A stretch of 64,000 nt of DNA from Pseudomonadota bacterium (lineage in GTDB: Bacteria; Pseudomonadota; Gammaproteobacteria; Xanthomonadales; Rhodanobacteraceae), in contig JAFEDX010000195.1 of assembly GCA_018241365.1 (NCBI GenBank), positions 33,156 through 97,155 of the forward strand, given 5' to 3'. Position 1 is the first letter of the stretch, and each line of letters starts with the position of its first letter. This document shows positions 1-8,413 of the stretch, piece by piece. The translations under genes were made by a program, and so were the position numbers. The notes under the pieces are model-generated. The model saw only the letters and a list, made by a program, of their open reading frames with translations, searched no databases and had not been told where the DNA came from.

Positions 1-395
1 GCGCGCTGCGCGGGCGGTCGCCGCAGCTGGCAACGCCGGAAGCGGTCACGGCCGCGGCACTGGCCGGAAGCGATGCCGATGCCGTCGAGACGGCGGAGAT
101 GTTTTGTGCAGTGTTGGGCGGTTTTGTCGGCGGTCTGGCGATGGCGTTCATGGCCAGCGGCGGCGTGTACCTGGCCGGCGGGGTGTTGCCGGCCATGCGG
201 GAGTTGTTGCAACGCAGTCGTTTCGTGGATCGTTTTCTCGACAAGGGTGGCATGCGGGAATTCCTGTTGCGGGTTCCGGTGCGGTTGATCGAGCACGGCC
301 GGCATGGGGTGCTGGGCGCAGCGCATTGGTACATCGACAGGCAGTTGCAAGGCGTCGCACGTCATCGCGTTCCACGCGACGGGACGGCGGCGTGA
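1..395 (+). CDS. glk: Glucokinase, C-terminal part (gene starts before the window)
   Basis: The reading frame is open from the window edge (first full codon at base 3) and gives about 130 residues of a ROK-unrelated, Glk-type glucokinase. The C-terminal family pattern is visible: a glycine-rich FxxxLGxxxGxLA-like helix, then GGVYLAGG, a 'SRFVDRFLDKGG' segment and a final GVLGAAHW. Glk phosphorylates glucose in the cytoplasm at the start of glycolysis. It lies just upstream of a TonB-dependent receptor and two glycosidases on the same strand, which fits a sugar or amino-sugar utilisation locus. Only the C-terminus is present, so the substrate (glucose, GlcNAc or other) cannot be judged. Confidence 0.85.
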   Translation, partial: ALRGRSPQLATPEAVTAAALAGSDADAVETAEMFCAVLGGFVGGLAMAFMASGGVYLAGGVLPAMRELLQRSRFVDRFLDKGGMREFLLRVPVRLIEHGRHGVLGAAHWYIDRQLQGVARHRVPRDGTAA

Positions 396-418
396 GGCTT
401 CCACGGACAACCACAACC

Positions 419-434
419 GGGTGCCGCGGCACCC
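419..434. promoter_or_regulatory. Perfect 16-bp palindrome between glk and the TonB-dependent receptor
   Basis: GGGTGCCGCGGCACCC is its own reverse complement. It lies between the glk stop and the receptor start, about 30 nt before the ATG at 464. It could be an operator for a sugar-responsive repressor. It is not a clear intrinsic terminator because it has no loop and no T-run. Confidence 0.4.
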
Positions 435-463
435 ATTACTTCGTGAGCGAGAGAGGGTAAGTC

Positions 464-3400
464 ATGAAACTTCGCAAGAGTATGCTTTCGGCGAGCATCG
501 CTACGGCGCTGTTGTTCGCAGCAGCTGCCCAGGCACAGGCCTCGCCGCAAAACCAGACCGGGAGTTCCGATCAGCCGGCGCAGACCAGCAACGGCAAGAC
601 CAAGCCGGGCACCAAGGAAACGCCGCAGGAGCTTTCGACCATCCAGGTCGTCGGCGTGCGTGCCGCGCAGGCGTTGTCGATCGAGACCAAGAAGGCGGCC
701 AATTCGCAGGTCGAAGTGGTGTCCGCCATCGACATCGGCAAACTGCCGGCCAAGAACGTCGCCGACACCATCGCCCAGTTGCCGGGCGTGAACATCGCCG
801 ACGCGGCCGGCGCCGAAGGCGGTTTCGACGAAGCCGATCGCGCCAGCATCCGCGGCAGCGCACCGTCGCTGACCTTGACCACCGTCAACGGCCACTCCAT
901 CGGTTCCGGCGACTGGTTCGTGCTGGGCGGCGGCGGTACCCGCAGCGTCAGCTACGCGATGCTGCCGGCGGAAATCGTCAACCAGGTCGTGGTGCACATG
1001 ACCCCGGAGGCCAAGCTGCTCGAAGGCGGCGCCGCCGGCACCATCGACATCATCACGCGCAAGCCGCTGGACTTCCACAGCCCGTTCTCGGCCGAAGCCA
1101 GCGTCGGCGGCGTGTATGCCGACCTGCCCGGCAAGACCGAGCCGCAGTTCAGCGGATTGGTCAACTGGAAGAACGACTCCAACACCTTCGGCGTGATGGT
1201 GCAGGTTTTCTACGAGAAGCGCGCGTTGCAGCGTGACGGCCAGGAAATACTCGGTTACTCGTATATCCCGACTGGATCCACGGCGGCTGGACCAACAGGA
1301 TTGAACCTGTCGGCCGCGACCCCGGGCAGCGCCAGCACCGGCGTGTTTTATCCCAACCTGCCGGGCGCCGCGTTGTTCACGCAAACCCGCGAGCGCAAGG
1401 GCGGGTCGGTCGACCTGCAGTGGAAGGCCACCGACAACCTGACTTTCAACCTCGATGCGTTCTACTCGCACCTCGATGCCACCGACTACAACCGCAACTA
1501 CATGTTGCGCACGCGCGACCAGCTGCCCAAGCAGGCCGTGACCGGCACCATCGTGGGCAACATCCTGACCAGCGCGAACCTGCCGGGTGATCCCGCGATT
1601 TCGCAGGGCATCTACGACATGATCTCGCGGCCGGGCGAGAGTGAATCCAGCCAGTTCCTCACGCTGGACGCCGATTGGCAGGCCACCAACAACCTCGGCT
1701 TCAAGTTCCAGCTCGGCACCACCAAGGGCAAGGGCAACACCCCGACCCAGGACGTGATGGAGATGGACACGGGCTACGGCTCGACCGCCAGCTATGCGAT
1801 GAACGGCCTCGGTACGCCGCTCAACTGGAGCATGAGTGGCGACAACACCCGTTTCGATCCCGCGACGATGGGCCTGGACTGGATTTTCGGCGAACAGAAC
1901 ATCCACGTGGTGGACAAGGAACGCTGGTTCCAGGCCGACGGCACTTACGACTTCGACAATGCGGGTGCGTTGTCCTCACTCGAGTTCGGCGTGCGGTACG
2001 CCAAGCACGACCACAACAGCCCGACCGATGTGGCCCAAGGCCCCAATTTCGCTTCCGCCGTGCAGTTCGGACAGAACTCCACGATCTATCCGCCGGCCGG
2101 CGGCAACTACCCAAGTGATTTCGGCAGCGACCTCGGCGTCGGCCAGATGCCCGGCAGCATCTGGTACTGGACGGCTTCGCAGCTTTCGCAACTGAACGCG
2201 CTGTATGCCAACCGCAAGGTGACCGACGATCCCGGCACGTCACGCTTCTATCCGAACGGCATCTACAGCATGACCGAGAAGAACGGCGCGGCCTACATCC
2301 AGGCCAACTTCACCGGCGAGCACTGGACCGCCAACGCCGGCTTGCGTTACGTCACCACCGACGAAAACATCGGCTACACCAGCCCGGGCATCCAGGAGTC
2401 GAGCTATGCGCTCGGTTCGCCGCCTTCCGCGTTTTATCCGGGCGGCTGGTACTGGAACTACTACAAGCACAACTACAACAAGGTGCTGCCGAGCTTCAAC
2501 GTCAAGTTCGACCTGAACTCCGACGGCAGCCTGCTGACCCGGTTCTCCGCGTCGCAGACCCTGACGCGCCAGGATTACACCCAGCTGGCGGGCTTCCTGA
2601 GCCTCAACGATCCCAAGGTCGCCACTGACATGGGCGGTGGCAGCGGGTCCAATCCACGCCTGAAGCCGATCCTGTCCACCAACTTCAGCGCCTCGCTGGA
2701 GTGGTACTTCGCCCCGCGCGGGTTGCTGTCGGGCAGCGTGTACCAGATGGACCTCAACGACTACTACGACTACGGAACGGTCACGCGGACCTACCTCAAC
2801 AACTACCTGACCTACAACACGGCCACCAATCCTTCCGGTGCGCCGATCTACAGCAACTACCTGGTCAGCATTCCGGTCAACGTCAACGGCAACCTCAAGG
2901 GGGTGTCGCTGAACTACATCCAGCCGATCGGCGAGAACTTCGGCGTGTCGCTCAACTACACCTATGCGACTGGCCATTCGTCGGGCGGCACCTTGATGTA
3001 CAACCCGGATGGCACGCTGGGCAACAACATCGCCGCCGGCAACCGTCCGCTGTTCGGCACTTCCAAGAACACCGCCAACGCCTCGGTGTTCTTTGAAAAC
3101 TCGCACTGGAACGCCCGCCTCAACTACACCTACCGTTCCAAGTTCTACGACGGCGTGATGTCCAGCTCCGGCCAGATGGCGCTGCTGCCCTACTGGCAGT
3201 CCGGTCAGGGTTACCTGTCGGCTTCGCTGGGCTACAAGCTCAACGACAACGTGAGCTTCCGGTTCGACGCGATGAATCTCAACAACCCGAAACTGCGCTA
3301 CTTCATCAATGGCGCGCAGGCGGGCCTGGGCTTCACCACCGCGCCTGAAGCGTTCTACGTGAACGGACGCCAGTTCTACTTCACCGCGAACTTCAAGTTC

Positions 3401-3895
3401 GGCAGCGCACCAGCCGCACCGCAGCCGGCGGCTGCACCGCCCCCACCCGCGCCGGCACCGGAGGCAGCTCCGCCGCCACCGCCGCCGCAGAAAGTGGTCA
3501 TCGACCTGCGTGGCGTGAACTTCAAGTTCGACCGGCCGAAGCCGGGTGAGCACGACATCGGCGCGACGCTGAAGCCGCCGGCGTCCGATTCGCTGGCGAT
3601 CCTGAGCCAGGCGGTGGATACGCTGAACCGTTACCCGCAGGTGCAGGTCGAGATCGACGGCTACACCGATTCGTCGGGCAAGCCCGCCTACAACCAGAAG
3701 CTTTCCGAACGGCGCGCGGGCATCGTCGAGCAATACCTGACGGCGCACGGCATCGCATCGGGCCGCATCACCGCGGTGAAGGGCTTCGGTGCTGCCGATC
3801 CGGTCGACACCAACAAGACCGCGGCCGGGCGTGAACGCAACCGCCGCGTCGAGTTCAAGGTGCAGGGTGAAGGCATCGAGCAGGGACAGCAGTAA
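464..3895 (+). CDS. TonB-dependent receptor with a C-terminal OmpA-like peptidoglycan-binding domain
   Basis: The 1143-aa protein has a signal peptide (residues 1-26, ending AAAQAQA), a TonB-box-like segment (STIQVVGVRA), a plug domain at about 60-210 and a large beta-barrel ending near residue 979 in the outer-membrane signature QFYFTANFKF. A proline/alanine-rich linker (about 980-1008) follows. Next comes an OmpA-like domain (about 1009-1138) with the diaminopimelate-binding pattern GYTDSSG...LSERRA and NRRVEF near the end. TonB-dependent receptors import substrates through the outer membrane. Barrels normally end at the terminal Phe, so the appended OmpA domain is unusual and should tether the receptor to peptidoglycan. 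The neighbours (GH9, GH20, glucokinase) suggest a chito-oligosaccharide or glycan substrate; that part is inference. The ATG at 464 follows a purine-rich GAGAGAGGGTAAG. Confidence 0.93.
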   Translation: MKLRKSMLSASIATALLFAAAAQAQASPQNQTGSSDQPAQTSNGKTKPGTKETPQELSTIQVVGVRAAQALSIETKKAANSQVEVVSAIDIGKLPAKNVADTIAQLPGVNIADAAGAEGGFDEADRASIRGSAPSLTLTTVNGHSIGSGDWFVLGGGGTRSVSYAMLPAEIVNQVVVHMTPEAKLLEGGAAGTIDIITRKPLDFHSPFSAEASVGGVYADLPGKTEPQFSGLVNWKNDSNTFGVMVQVFYEKRALQRDGQEILGYSYIPTGSTAAGPTGLNLSAATPGSASTGVFYPNLPGAALFTQTRERKGGSVDLQWKATDNLTFNLDAFYSHLDATDYNRNYMLRTRDQLPKQAVTGTIVGNILTSANLPGDPAISQGIYDMISRPGESESSQFLTLDADWQATNNLGFKFQLGTTKGKGNTPTQDVMEMDTGYGSTASYAMNGLGTPLNWSMSGDNTRFDPATMGLDWIFGEQNIHVVDKERWFQADGTYDFDNAGALSSLEFGVRYAKHDHNSPTDVAQGPNFASAVQFGQNSTIYPPAGGNYPSDFGSDLGVGQMPGSIWYWTASQLSQLNALYANRKVTDDPGTSRFYPNGIYSMTEKNGAAYIQANFTGEHWTANAGLRYVTTDENIGYTSPGIQESSYALGSPPSAFYPGGWYWNYYKHNYNKVLPSFNVKFDLNSDGSLLTRFSASQTLTRQDYTQLAGFLSLNDPKVATDMGGGSGSNPRLKPILSTNFSASLEWYFAPRGLLSGSVYQMDLNDYYDYGTVTRTYLNNYLTYNTATNPSGAPIYSNYLVSIPVNVNGNLKGVSLNYIQPIGENFGVSLNYTYATGHSSGGTLMYNPDGTLGNNIAAGNRPLFGTSKNTANASVFFENSHWNARLNYTYRSKFYDGVMSSSGQMALLPYWQSGQGYLSASLGYKLNDNVSFRFDAMNLNNPKLRYFINGAQAGLGFTTAPEAFYVNGRQFYFTANFKFGSAPAAPQPAAAPPPPAPAPEAAPPPPPPQKVVIDLRGVNFKFDRPKPGEHDIGATLKPPASDSLAILSQAVDTLNRYPQVQVEIDGYTDSSGKPAYNQKLSERRAGIVEQYLTAHGIASGRITAVKGFGAADPVDTNKTAAGRERNRRVEFKVQGEGIEQGQQ

Positions 3896-3993
3896 TCCGG
3901 AACAGTGCCGGTGGCTTATCCCCACCGGCACGACCGGGTATCCGATTCAAGTGGTGGGGTTTCATCGGGAGACGTACTCGTTCTCCAGCGTTG

Positions 3994-4025
3994 CGGGCCG
4001 GTAGGCATCCCGGCCCGTTTTTTTT
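3994..4025 (+). terminator. Intrinsic terminator after the TonB-dependent receptor
   Basis: An 8-bp perfect stem (CGGGCCGG at 3994-4001 with CCGGCCCG at 4010-4017) is followed directly by eight T residues. It ends the receptor transcript about 100 nt after the stop codon and separates it from the GH9 gene. Confidence 0.85.
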
Positions 4026-4087
4026 GAACGCGGGTGTGCCGGATGCCATCATGCGGCAAGCATGCCCATGTCGAGGAGGGCGGCGTC

Positions 4088-5947
4088 ATGCGGATTTCTG
4101 GTTGCCTGCTGACGGCGGTTCTGGCCTTGGCCAGCATGGGTATTGCAGGGCCGGCATGGCCAGCTGTTGCCGCCGGACAGAGCACCGCACCGCAGCGCCC
4201 GTTGGTGCTGGTCGATCAGGTCGGCTACGACACTGCGGCGCCCAAGCGCGCCGTCGTGCAGGGCAGCGTCGCGGATCGTTTCACGGCATTCAAGGTAATC
4301 GATGTCGCTAACGGCAAGGTCGTGCTGCAAGGCACGCCGCAGGCGGCCGGTACCGTCGATCACTGGAACGACTGGCATTACTGGACGATCGATTTTTCCG
4401 CGCTGAAAACACCCGGACGCTATCGTGTGGACGTCAGCGGCAACGTCGCTGCGTTCTCGTTCCCGTTCCGAATCGCCCATGACGTGCTGCAGCGCTATAC
4501 GCTTTCGAATGTCATCTATTACTTCAAGGGTCAGCGCGTCACGGGCGATTTCGACCGCGCCGATGCGCACCTGAAGAATCCCGATCCGAAAGGTCTCGCG
4601 TACGTGGATCTTGGAGGCGGCTGGCTGGCGGCCACCGGCGACTATGGTGTGCATCTCGCGGAAGGCAACCACCAGGAAGTCTCGCTGGTGGCGTGGAGCC
4701 TGATCCAGACTTGGCGGAACCTCGCAGCCGCGCACGACCAGAACTTCGCGCAATACGAGCGGCGCCTGCTGGATGAGGCGACGTACGGCGCCGACTTCCT
4801 CGTGCGCGCGCACGTTGCGGGCGGATCGTTCTATCAGAGCATCGGTGCGCCGGGTCGTGCCAAGGCGGCAGCCGACAGGTTGATCGAACCCACCAACTTC
4901 CGCCAGGTCATCAAGACCACGCCCGGCAGCGCGGGTTCGGCCGAGGTTGGCCAAGCCGAATGGCCGAAGGATTACGTCGCGGGTTTCGGCACCGGCGGCG
5001 GCATGGCGATCGCGGCGCTGGCAGCGGCCAGTACCTTGCCGGAACACGGAGAATTCACCAGCCAACGCTATCGCGCCACTGCCGAAGATGCGTTCCGCTA
5101 TTTGCAGCGACACAATCGCGAATTGACCCGCGATGGCAGCCAAGACATCGTCGATGACTTCTGCGCGCTGCTGGCGGCCACGGAGCTGTATCGTGCCAGT
5201 CATGACGAAGCGTATCGCAAGGCGGCGGATGCATGGGCCGACGGGCTGATGGCGCGTCTCGCGACCCACGACGGCCATCGCGATTATTGGCGGGCAGGCG
5301 AGGGCCCCGCGCCGTTCTTCAACGCCACCGACGACGGCATGCCGGTGGTGGCGCTGGCCGGCTACGCCGCCATCGCATCGCCGGCGCAGAGGGCCAAGGC
5401 GCGCGACGCGATCCGGCGTTCCATGGAGTTCCAGTTGCGCATCACGGGCGACGTCAACAATCCGTTCGATTACGCGCGTGAACTGGTGCGCCTCAAGGAC
5501 GGCAGCATGGCGGTGAAGTTCTTCTTCCCGCACGGTGCCGAGGGTACGTGGTGGCAGGGCGAGGACGCGCGACTGGCGTCGCTCGCAGCCGCCGCGCGCG
5601 CGGCGGCGCCGCTGTTCGCGGACGATACGGCGTTCCAATCGAAGCTGCAGGATTACGCGTGGAGCCAGTTGCACTGGATCCTCGGGCGCAATCCCTACGA
5701 CACCAGCATGCTGATCGGCAGCGGCCATCGCCACATCCAGTACATGTTCTTCGATTCCTGGGAATACACCAACGCGCCCGGCGCCATCATCAACGGCATC
5801 ACCTCAGGCCTGGACGCCGAGGACGACGGCATCGCCTTCGACCTTGGCTATGCGCAAACCGGCAAGGACGACGATTGGCGCTGGGGCGAGCAGTGGCTGC
5901 CGCACGCCGCGTGGTACCTGTATGCCATCAGCCTGCCGCGTGATTGA
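4088..5947 (+). CDS. Glycoside hydrolase family 9 protein (cellulase or exo-glucosaminidase type)
   Basis: The start at 4088 is preferred because GAGGAGGG precedes it by about 8 nt and a signal peptide follows at once. The mature protein begins with a CelD_N/Ig-like domain (about residues 30-115, LVLVDQVGYDT...), followed by the (alpha/alpha)6 GH9 barrel. The catalytic acid region WRWGEQWLPHAAW is present at the C-terminus, and GRNPYDTSML...GHRH matches the conserved His/Arg region. In the usual two-Asp motif only one Asp is seen: the protein reads GGWLAATGDYG where relatives have a DAxGD-like motif, so the water-binding Asp is replaced by Ala while the presumed base is kept. GH9 members in chitin loci of Vibrionaceae act as exo-beta-glucosaminidases or chitobiose-acting enzymes. 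The GH20 neighbour makes a similar role plausible, but this is not proven. Confidence 0.85.
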   Translation: MRISGCLLTAVLALASMGIAGPAWPAVAAGQSTAPQRPLVLVDQVGYDTAAPKRAVVQGSVADRFTAFKVIDVANGKVVLQGTPQAAGTVDHWNDWHYWTIDFSALKTPGRYRVDVSGNVAAFSFPFRIAHDVLQRYTLSNVIYYFKGQRVTGDFDRADAHLKNPDPKGLAYVDLGGGWLAATGDYGVHLAEGNHQEVSLVAWSLIQTWRNLAAAHDQNFAQYERRLLDEATYGADFLVRAHVAGGSFYQSIGAPGRAKAAADRLIEPTNFRQVIKTTPGSAGSAEVGQAEWPKDYVAGFGTGGGMAIAALAAASTLPEHGEFTSQRYRATAEDAFRYLQRHNRELTRDGSQDIVDDFCALLAATELYRASHDEAYRKAADAWADGLMARLATHDGHRDYWRAGEGPAPFFNATDDGMPVVALAGYAAIASPAQRAKARDAIRRSMEFQLRITGDVNNPFDYARELVRLKDGSMAVKFFFPHGAEGTWWQGEDARLASLAAAARAAAPLFADDTAFQSKLQDYAWSQLHWILGRNPYDTSMLIGSGHRHIQYMFFDSWEYTNAPGAIINGITSGLDAEDDGIAFDLGYAQTGKDDDWRWGEQWLPHAAWYLYAISLPRD

Positions 5948-5980
5948 TTGGCCCTCGCCAACGCCAACCGGAGAATCCGC

Positions 5981-8302
5981 ATGCGTTTGACCTCACTGCT
6001 CGGATCGGTGTTCGTGTTGGCCTGCGTGGTGGGCGCCGCTTCCGCCGCCACGACTGCCCCCGCGTGGTCGCTGTTGCCGCAGCCGGCCGTCATGGCTCCC
6101 GCCGCACAAGGCTCGGTGACGGTGTCCGACGGTGATCGCGTGCAGGTGAGTGCAGACGGGAACGCACAAGCCGTCGACGTGGTGCAACGCTTCGCCGCAT
6201 TGGTAGCCGCCACGAGCGGCCTGCATTTGCACGTCGATACCGACGCAGTCGCACCGTCGTCGCCCGTCATTGTGTTCAGACTCGATCCGCATGCCGACGT
6301 TGCCGATGCTGGCGGTTATCGCATCGCGATCGGCGACGACCGCATTGAAGTGACCGCGCGGGATCTGCAAGGGCTGTTCTACGGCAGCGTCACGGTCTGG
6401 CAATTGTTGACGCCGGACGCGGCACGCGACCAGCCGGTCAATGTTGCCGACGGCACCATCGCCGACCATCCGCGTTTTGCATGGCGCGGGCTGATGCTGG
6501 ATTCCGCGCGGCATTTCCAGAGCGTCGCCGACATCAAGAAGCTGCTCGACTGGATGTCGCTCAACAAGTTGAACGTGTTGCACTGGCACCTGACCGACGA
6601 CCAGGGTTGGCGCCTCGAAGTGCCCAGGTATCCGGAGCTCACGAAAATCGGCGCCTGCCGCAAGGCGGTCGGCCCTGATGCCGCGCTGACCGGTTCGCCG
6701 GAAAAACCCTATTGCGGGTTCTACACCGACGCCGAGGTGCACGACATCGTGCAATATGCGGCGCGGCGCTTCATCACCGTGGTGCCGGAAATCGACATGC
6801 CGGGACACATGCAGGCCGCAATCGCGGCGTATCCGTGGCTGGGCGTCACCGGCAAGCGTCCGGAAGTTTCCACCGACTGGGGCATCAATACGTGGCTGCT
6901 CCGGCCCGACGCGCGCAGCCTGAAATTCGTCGAGGACGTGCTGGATCACGTGATGGCGTTGTTCCCCTCGCAGTACATCCACATCGGTGGCGACGAAGCC
7001 GCCAAGGATCAGTGGAAAGCGTCGCCACAAGTTCGTGCGCACATGAAGTCGCTGGGTCTGGCCAACATGGATGCGCTGCAGGGCTGGTTCACCACCCGGG
7101 TTGCCGAATATCTTGCGAAGCACGGCCGCACCGCGGTGGGTTGGGATGAAATCCTGCATGGCAAGGTGCCGGCGTCCACGGTGGTGATGTCGTGGCATGA
7201 ACCGGCGGGTGCCCTGCAGGCGCTGGAACAGGGCCACGACGTGGTGATGTCCTCGTCGCCCACGCTGTACCTCGATCACGTGCAGTCGAGCCTGCACGAC
7301 GAACCGCCGGGTCGGCCCGAAGTGGAATCGCTGCAGGACATCTACGCCTACGATCCGGTGCCGAAGGGTGCGACGCCAGCGCAGGAGCGGCACATCCTCG
7401 GCCTTCAGGCCAACCTCTGGACCGAATACATGCCGACCTTCGCGCGCGTCCAGCACGCGGTGTTCCCGCGCATCGCGGCGTGGTCCGAAGTTGCGTGGTC
7501 GCCGGCGTCCACGCACGACTGGCACGGGTTCCTCGCACGCATGCCGGCCGAGCTGGCGCGTTACCACGCGCTCGGCATCGACTACTCCGACAGCGCCTTC
7601 GCGCCGGCGTTCGCGCTCAAGGCTGGCACCGGCGACACGCTCGATGTCACGCTGTCGAACCAGACCGGCTTCGGCGCGATCCGTTACACGACGGATGGCG
7701 CCGTGCCGACCGCGGATTCGACGCGCTACACGCAGCCGCTGTCGTTCCCCACGGACAAGACCACCCGCTTGCGCGCTGCGACCTTTGCGGCGAACGGTTT
7801 CGAACTCGCCGCGCCGCGCACGCAATCCATCGATGCCGCCGCGCTGCTCACGCGCAACAGCGACCAGCTCGATACCTGCACCAATCAACTGGTGCTGCGG
7901 CTGGAAGACGATCGTCCTCTCGACGGCCCGCGTCCGGTGTACAAGATCGACATCGAGAACATGTGCTGGCTGTGGAAGGATGCGCCGCTGGATGGCACCA
8001 AGCGCATTGCGCTCACGGTCGGCAACCTGCCCTGGAACTATGCGCTGTGGACCGACGATCCCAAAGTGGTCGTGCGGCCGAAGGCAACGCCGGCCGGCGA
8101 GTTTCAGGTGCATCTCGATTCCTGCGATGGTCCGCTGCTGGCGACGCTGCCGTTGGCGAAGGCCGCGCAAACCAAATTGCAAACCACGTTGACCGCGAAG
8201 ATCGCGACACCCGGCGGTAGGCGCACCCTGTGCATGTTCGCGACGGGCGACCCGCACGACGGCATGTGGGCGATCGGGAAGGTCGAGCTGGACGCGCACT
8301 GA
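5981..8302 (+). CDS. Beta-N-acetylhexosaminidase, GH20, secreted
   Basis: The gene starts 33 nt after the GH9 stop. ATG 5981 has a GGAG about 8 nt upstream and is followed by a signal peptide (MRLTSLLGSVFVLACVVGAASA). The protein (773 aa) has a GH20b N-terminal domain, the TIM barrel with the catalytic pair in HIGGDEAAKDQWK (Asp338-Glu339), and a C-terminal chitobiase/hexosaminidase beta-sandwich around GFGAIRYTTDGAVP. GH20 enzymes remove terminal GlcNAc or GalNAc by substrate-assisted catalysis, acting here outside the cytoplasm on chito-oligosaccharides, glycans or muropeptide-derived sugars. The tight spacing to the GH9 gene indicates one transcript. Confidence 0.93.
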   Translation: MRLTSLLGSVFVLACVVGAASAATTAPAWSLLPQPAVMAPAAQGSVTVSDGDRVQVSADGNAQAVDVVQRFAALVAATSGLHLHVDTDAVAPSSPVIVFRLDPHADVADAGGYRIAIGDDRIEVTARDLQGLFYGSVTVWQLLTPDAARDQPVNVADGTIADHPRFAWRGLMLDSARHFQSVADIKKLLDWMSLNKLNVLHWHLTDDQGWRLEVPRYPELTKIGACRKAVGPDAALTGSPEKPYCGFYTDAEVHDIVQYAARRFITVVPEIDMPGHMQAAIAAYPWLGVTGKRPEVSTDWGINTWLLRPDARSLKFVEDVLDHVMALFPSQYIHIGGDEAAKDQWKASPQVRAHMKSLGLANMDALQGWFTTRVAEYLAKHGRTAVGWDEILHGKVPASTVVMSWHEPAGALQALEQGHDVVMSSSPTLYLDHVQSSLHDEPPGRPEVESLQDIYAYDPVPKGATPAQERHILGLQANLWTEYMPTFARVQHAVFPRIAAWSEVAWSPASTHDWHGFLARMPAELARYHALGIDYSDSAFAPAFALKAGTGDTLDVTLSNQTGFGAIRYTTDGAVPTADSTRYTQPLSFPTDKTTRLRAATFAANGFELAAPRTQSIDAAALLTRNSDQLDTCTNQLVLRLEDDRPLDGPRPVYKIDIENMCWLWKDAPLDGTKRIALTVGNLPWNYALWTDDPKVVVRPKATPAGEFQVHLDSCDGPLLATLPLAKAAQTKLQTTLTAKIATPGGRRTLCMFATGDPHDGMWAIGKVELDAH

Positions 8303-8347
8303 CGCGTGCATGCAGTTGGCTGCAACCCGACCGAGGGAGCAGGGGTC

Positions 8348-8353
8348 TATACT
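8348..8353 (+). promoter_or_regulatory. Candidate -10 box for the S46 peptidase gene
   Basis: TATACT lies 60 nt before the ATG at 8414, in the gap after the GH20 gene. No convincing -35 hexamer is seen at 16-18 nt upstream, so the call rests on the -10 match alone. Confidence 0.3.
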
Positions 8354-8413
8354 CGGAAGTTGGATCCATCAGAGTCGCGGATGCAGTTCACCTTCGCGAA
8401 GGAGTGGGCAACG

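Noticed and set aside
2240..3931. Long minus-strand frame under the TonB-dependent receptor
   Set aside because: It is an antisense shadow without motifs; the plus-strand product has a signal peptide, plug, barrel and OmpA domain.
8306..8413. Upstream extension of the S46 peptidase frame
   Set aside because: It precedes the signal peptide and contains the likely promoter; ATG 8414 gives the canonical start.
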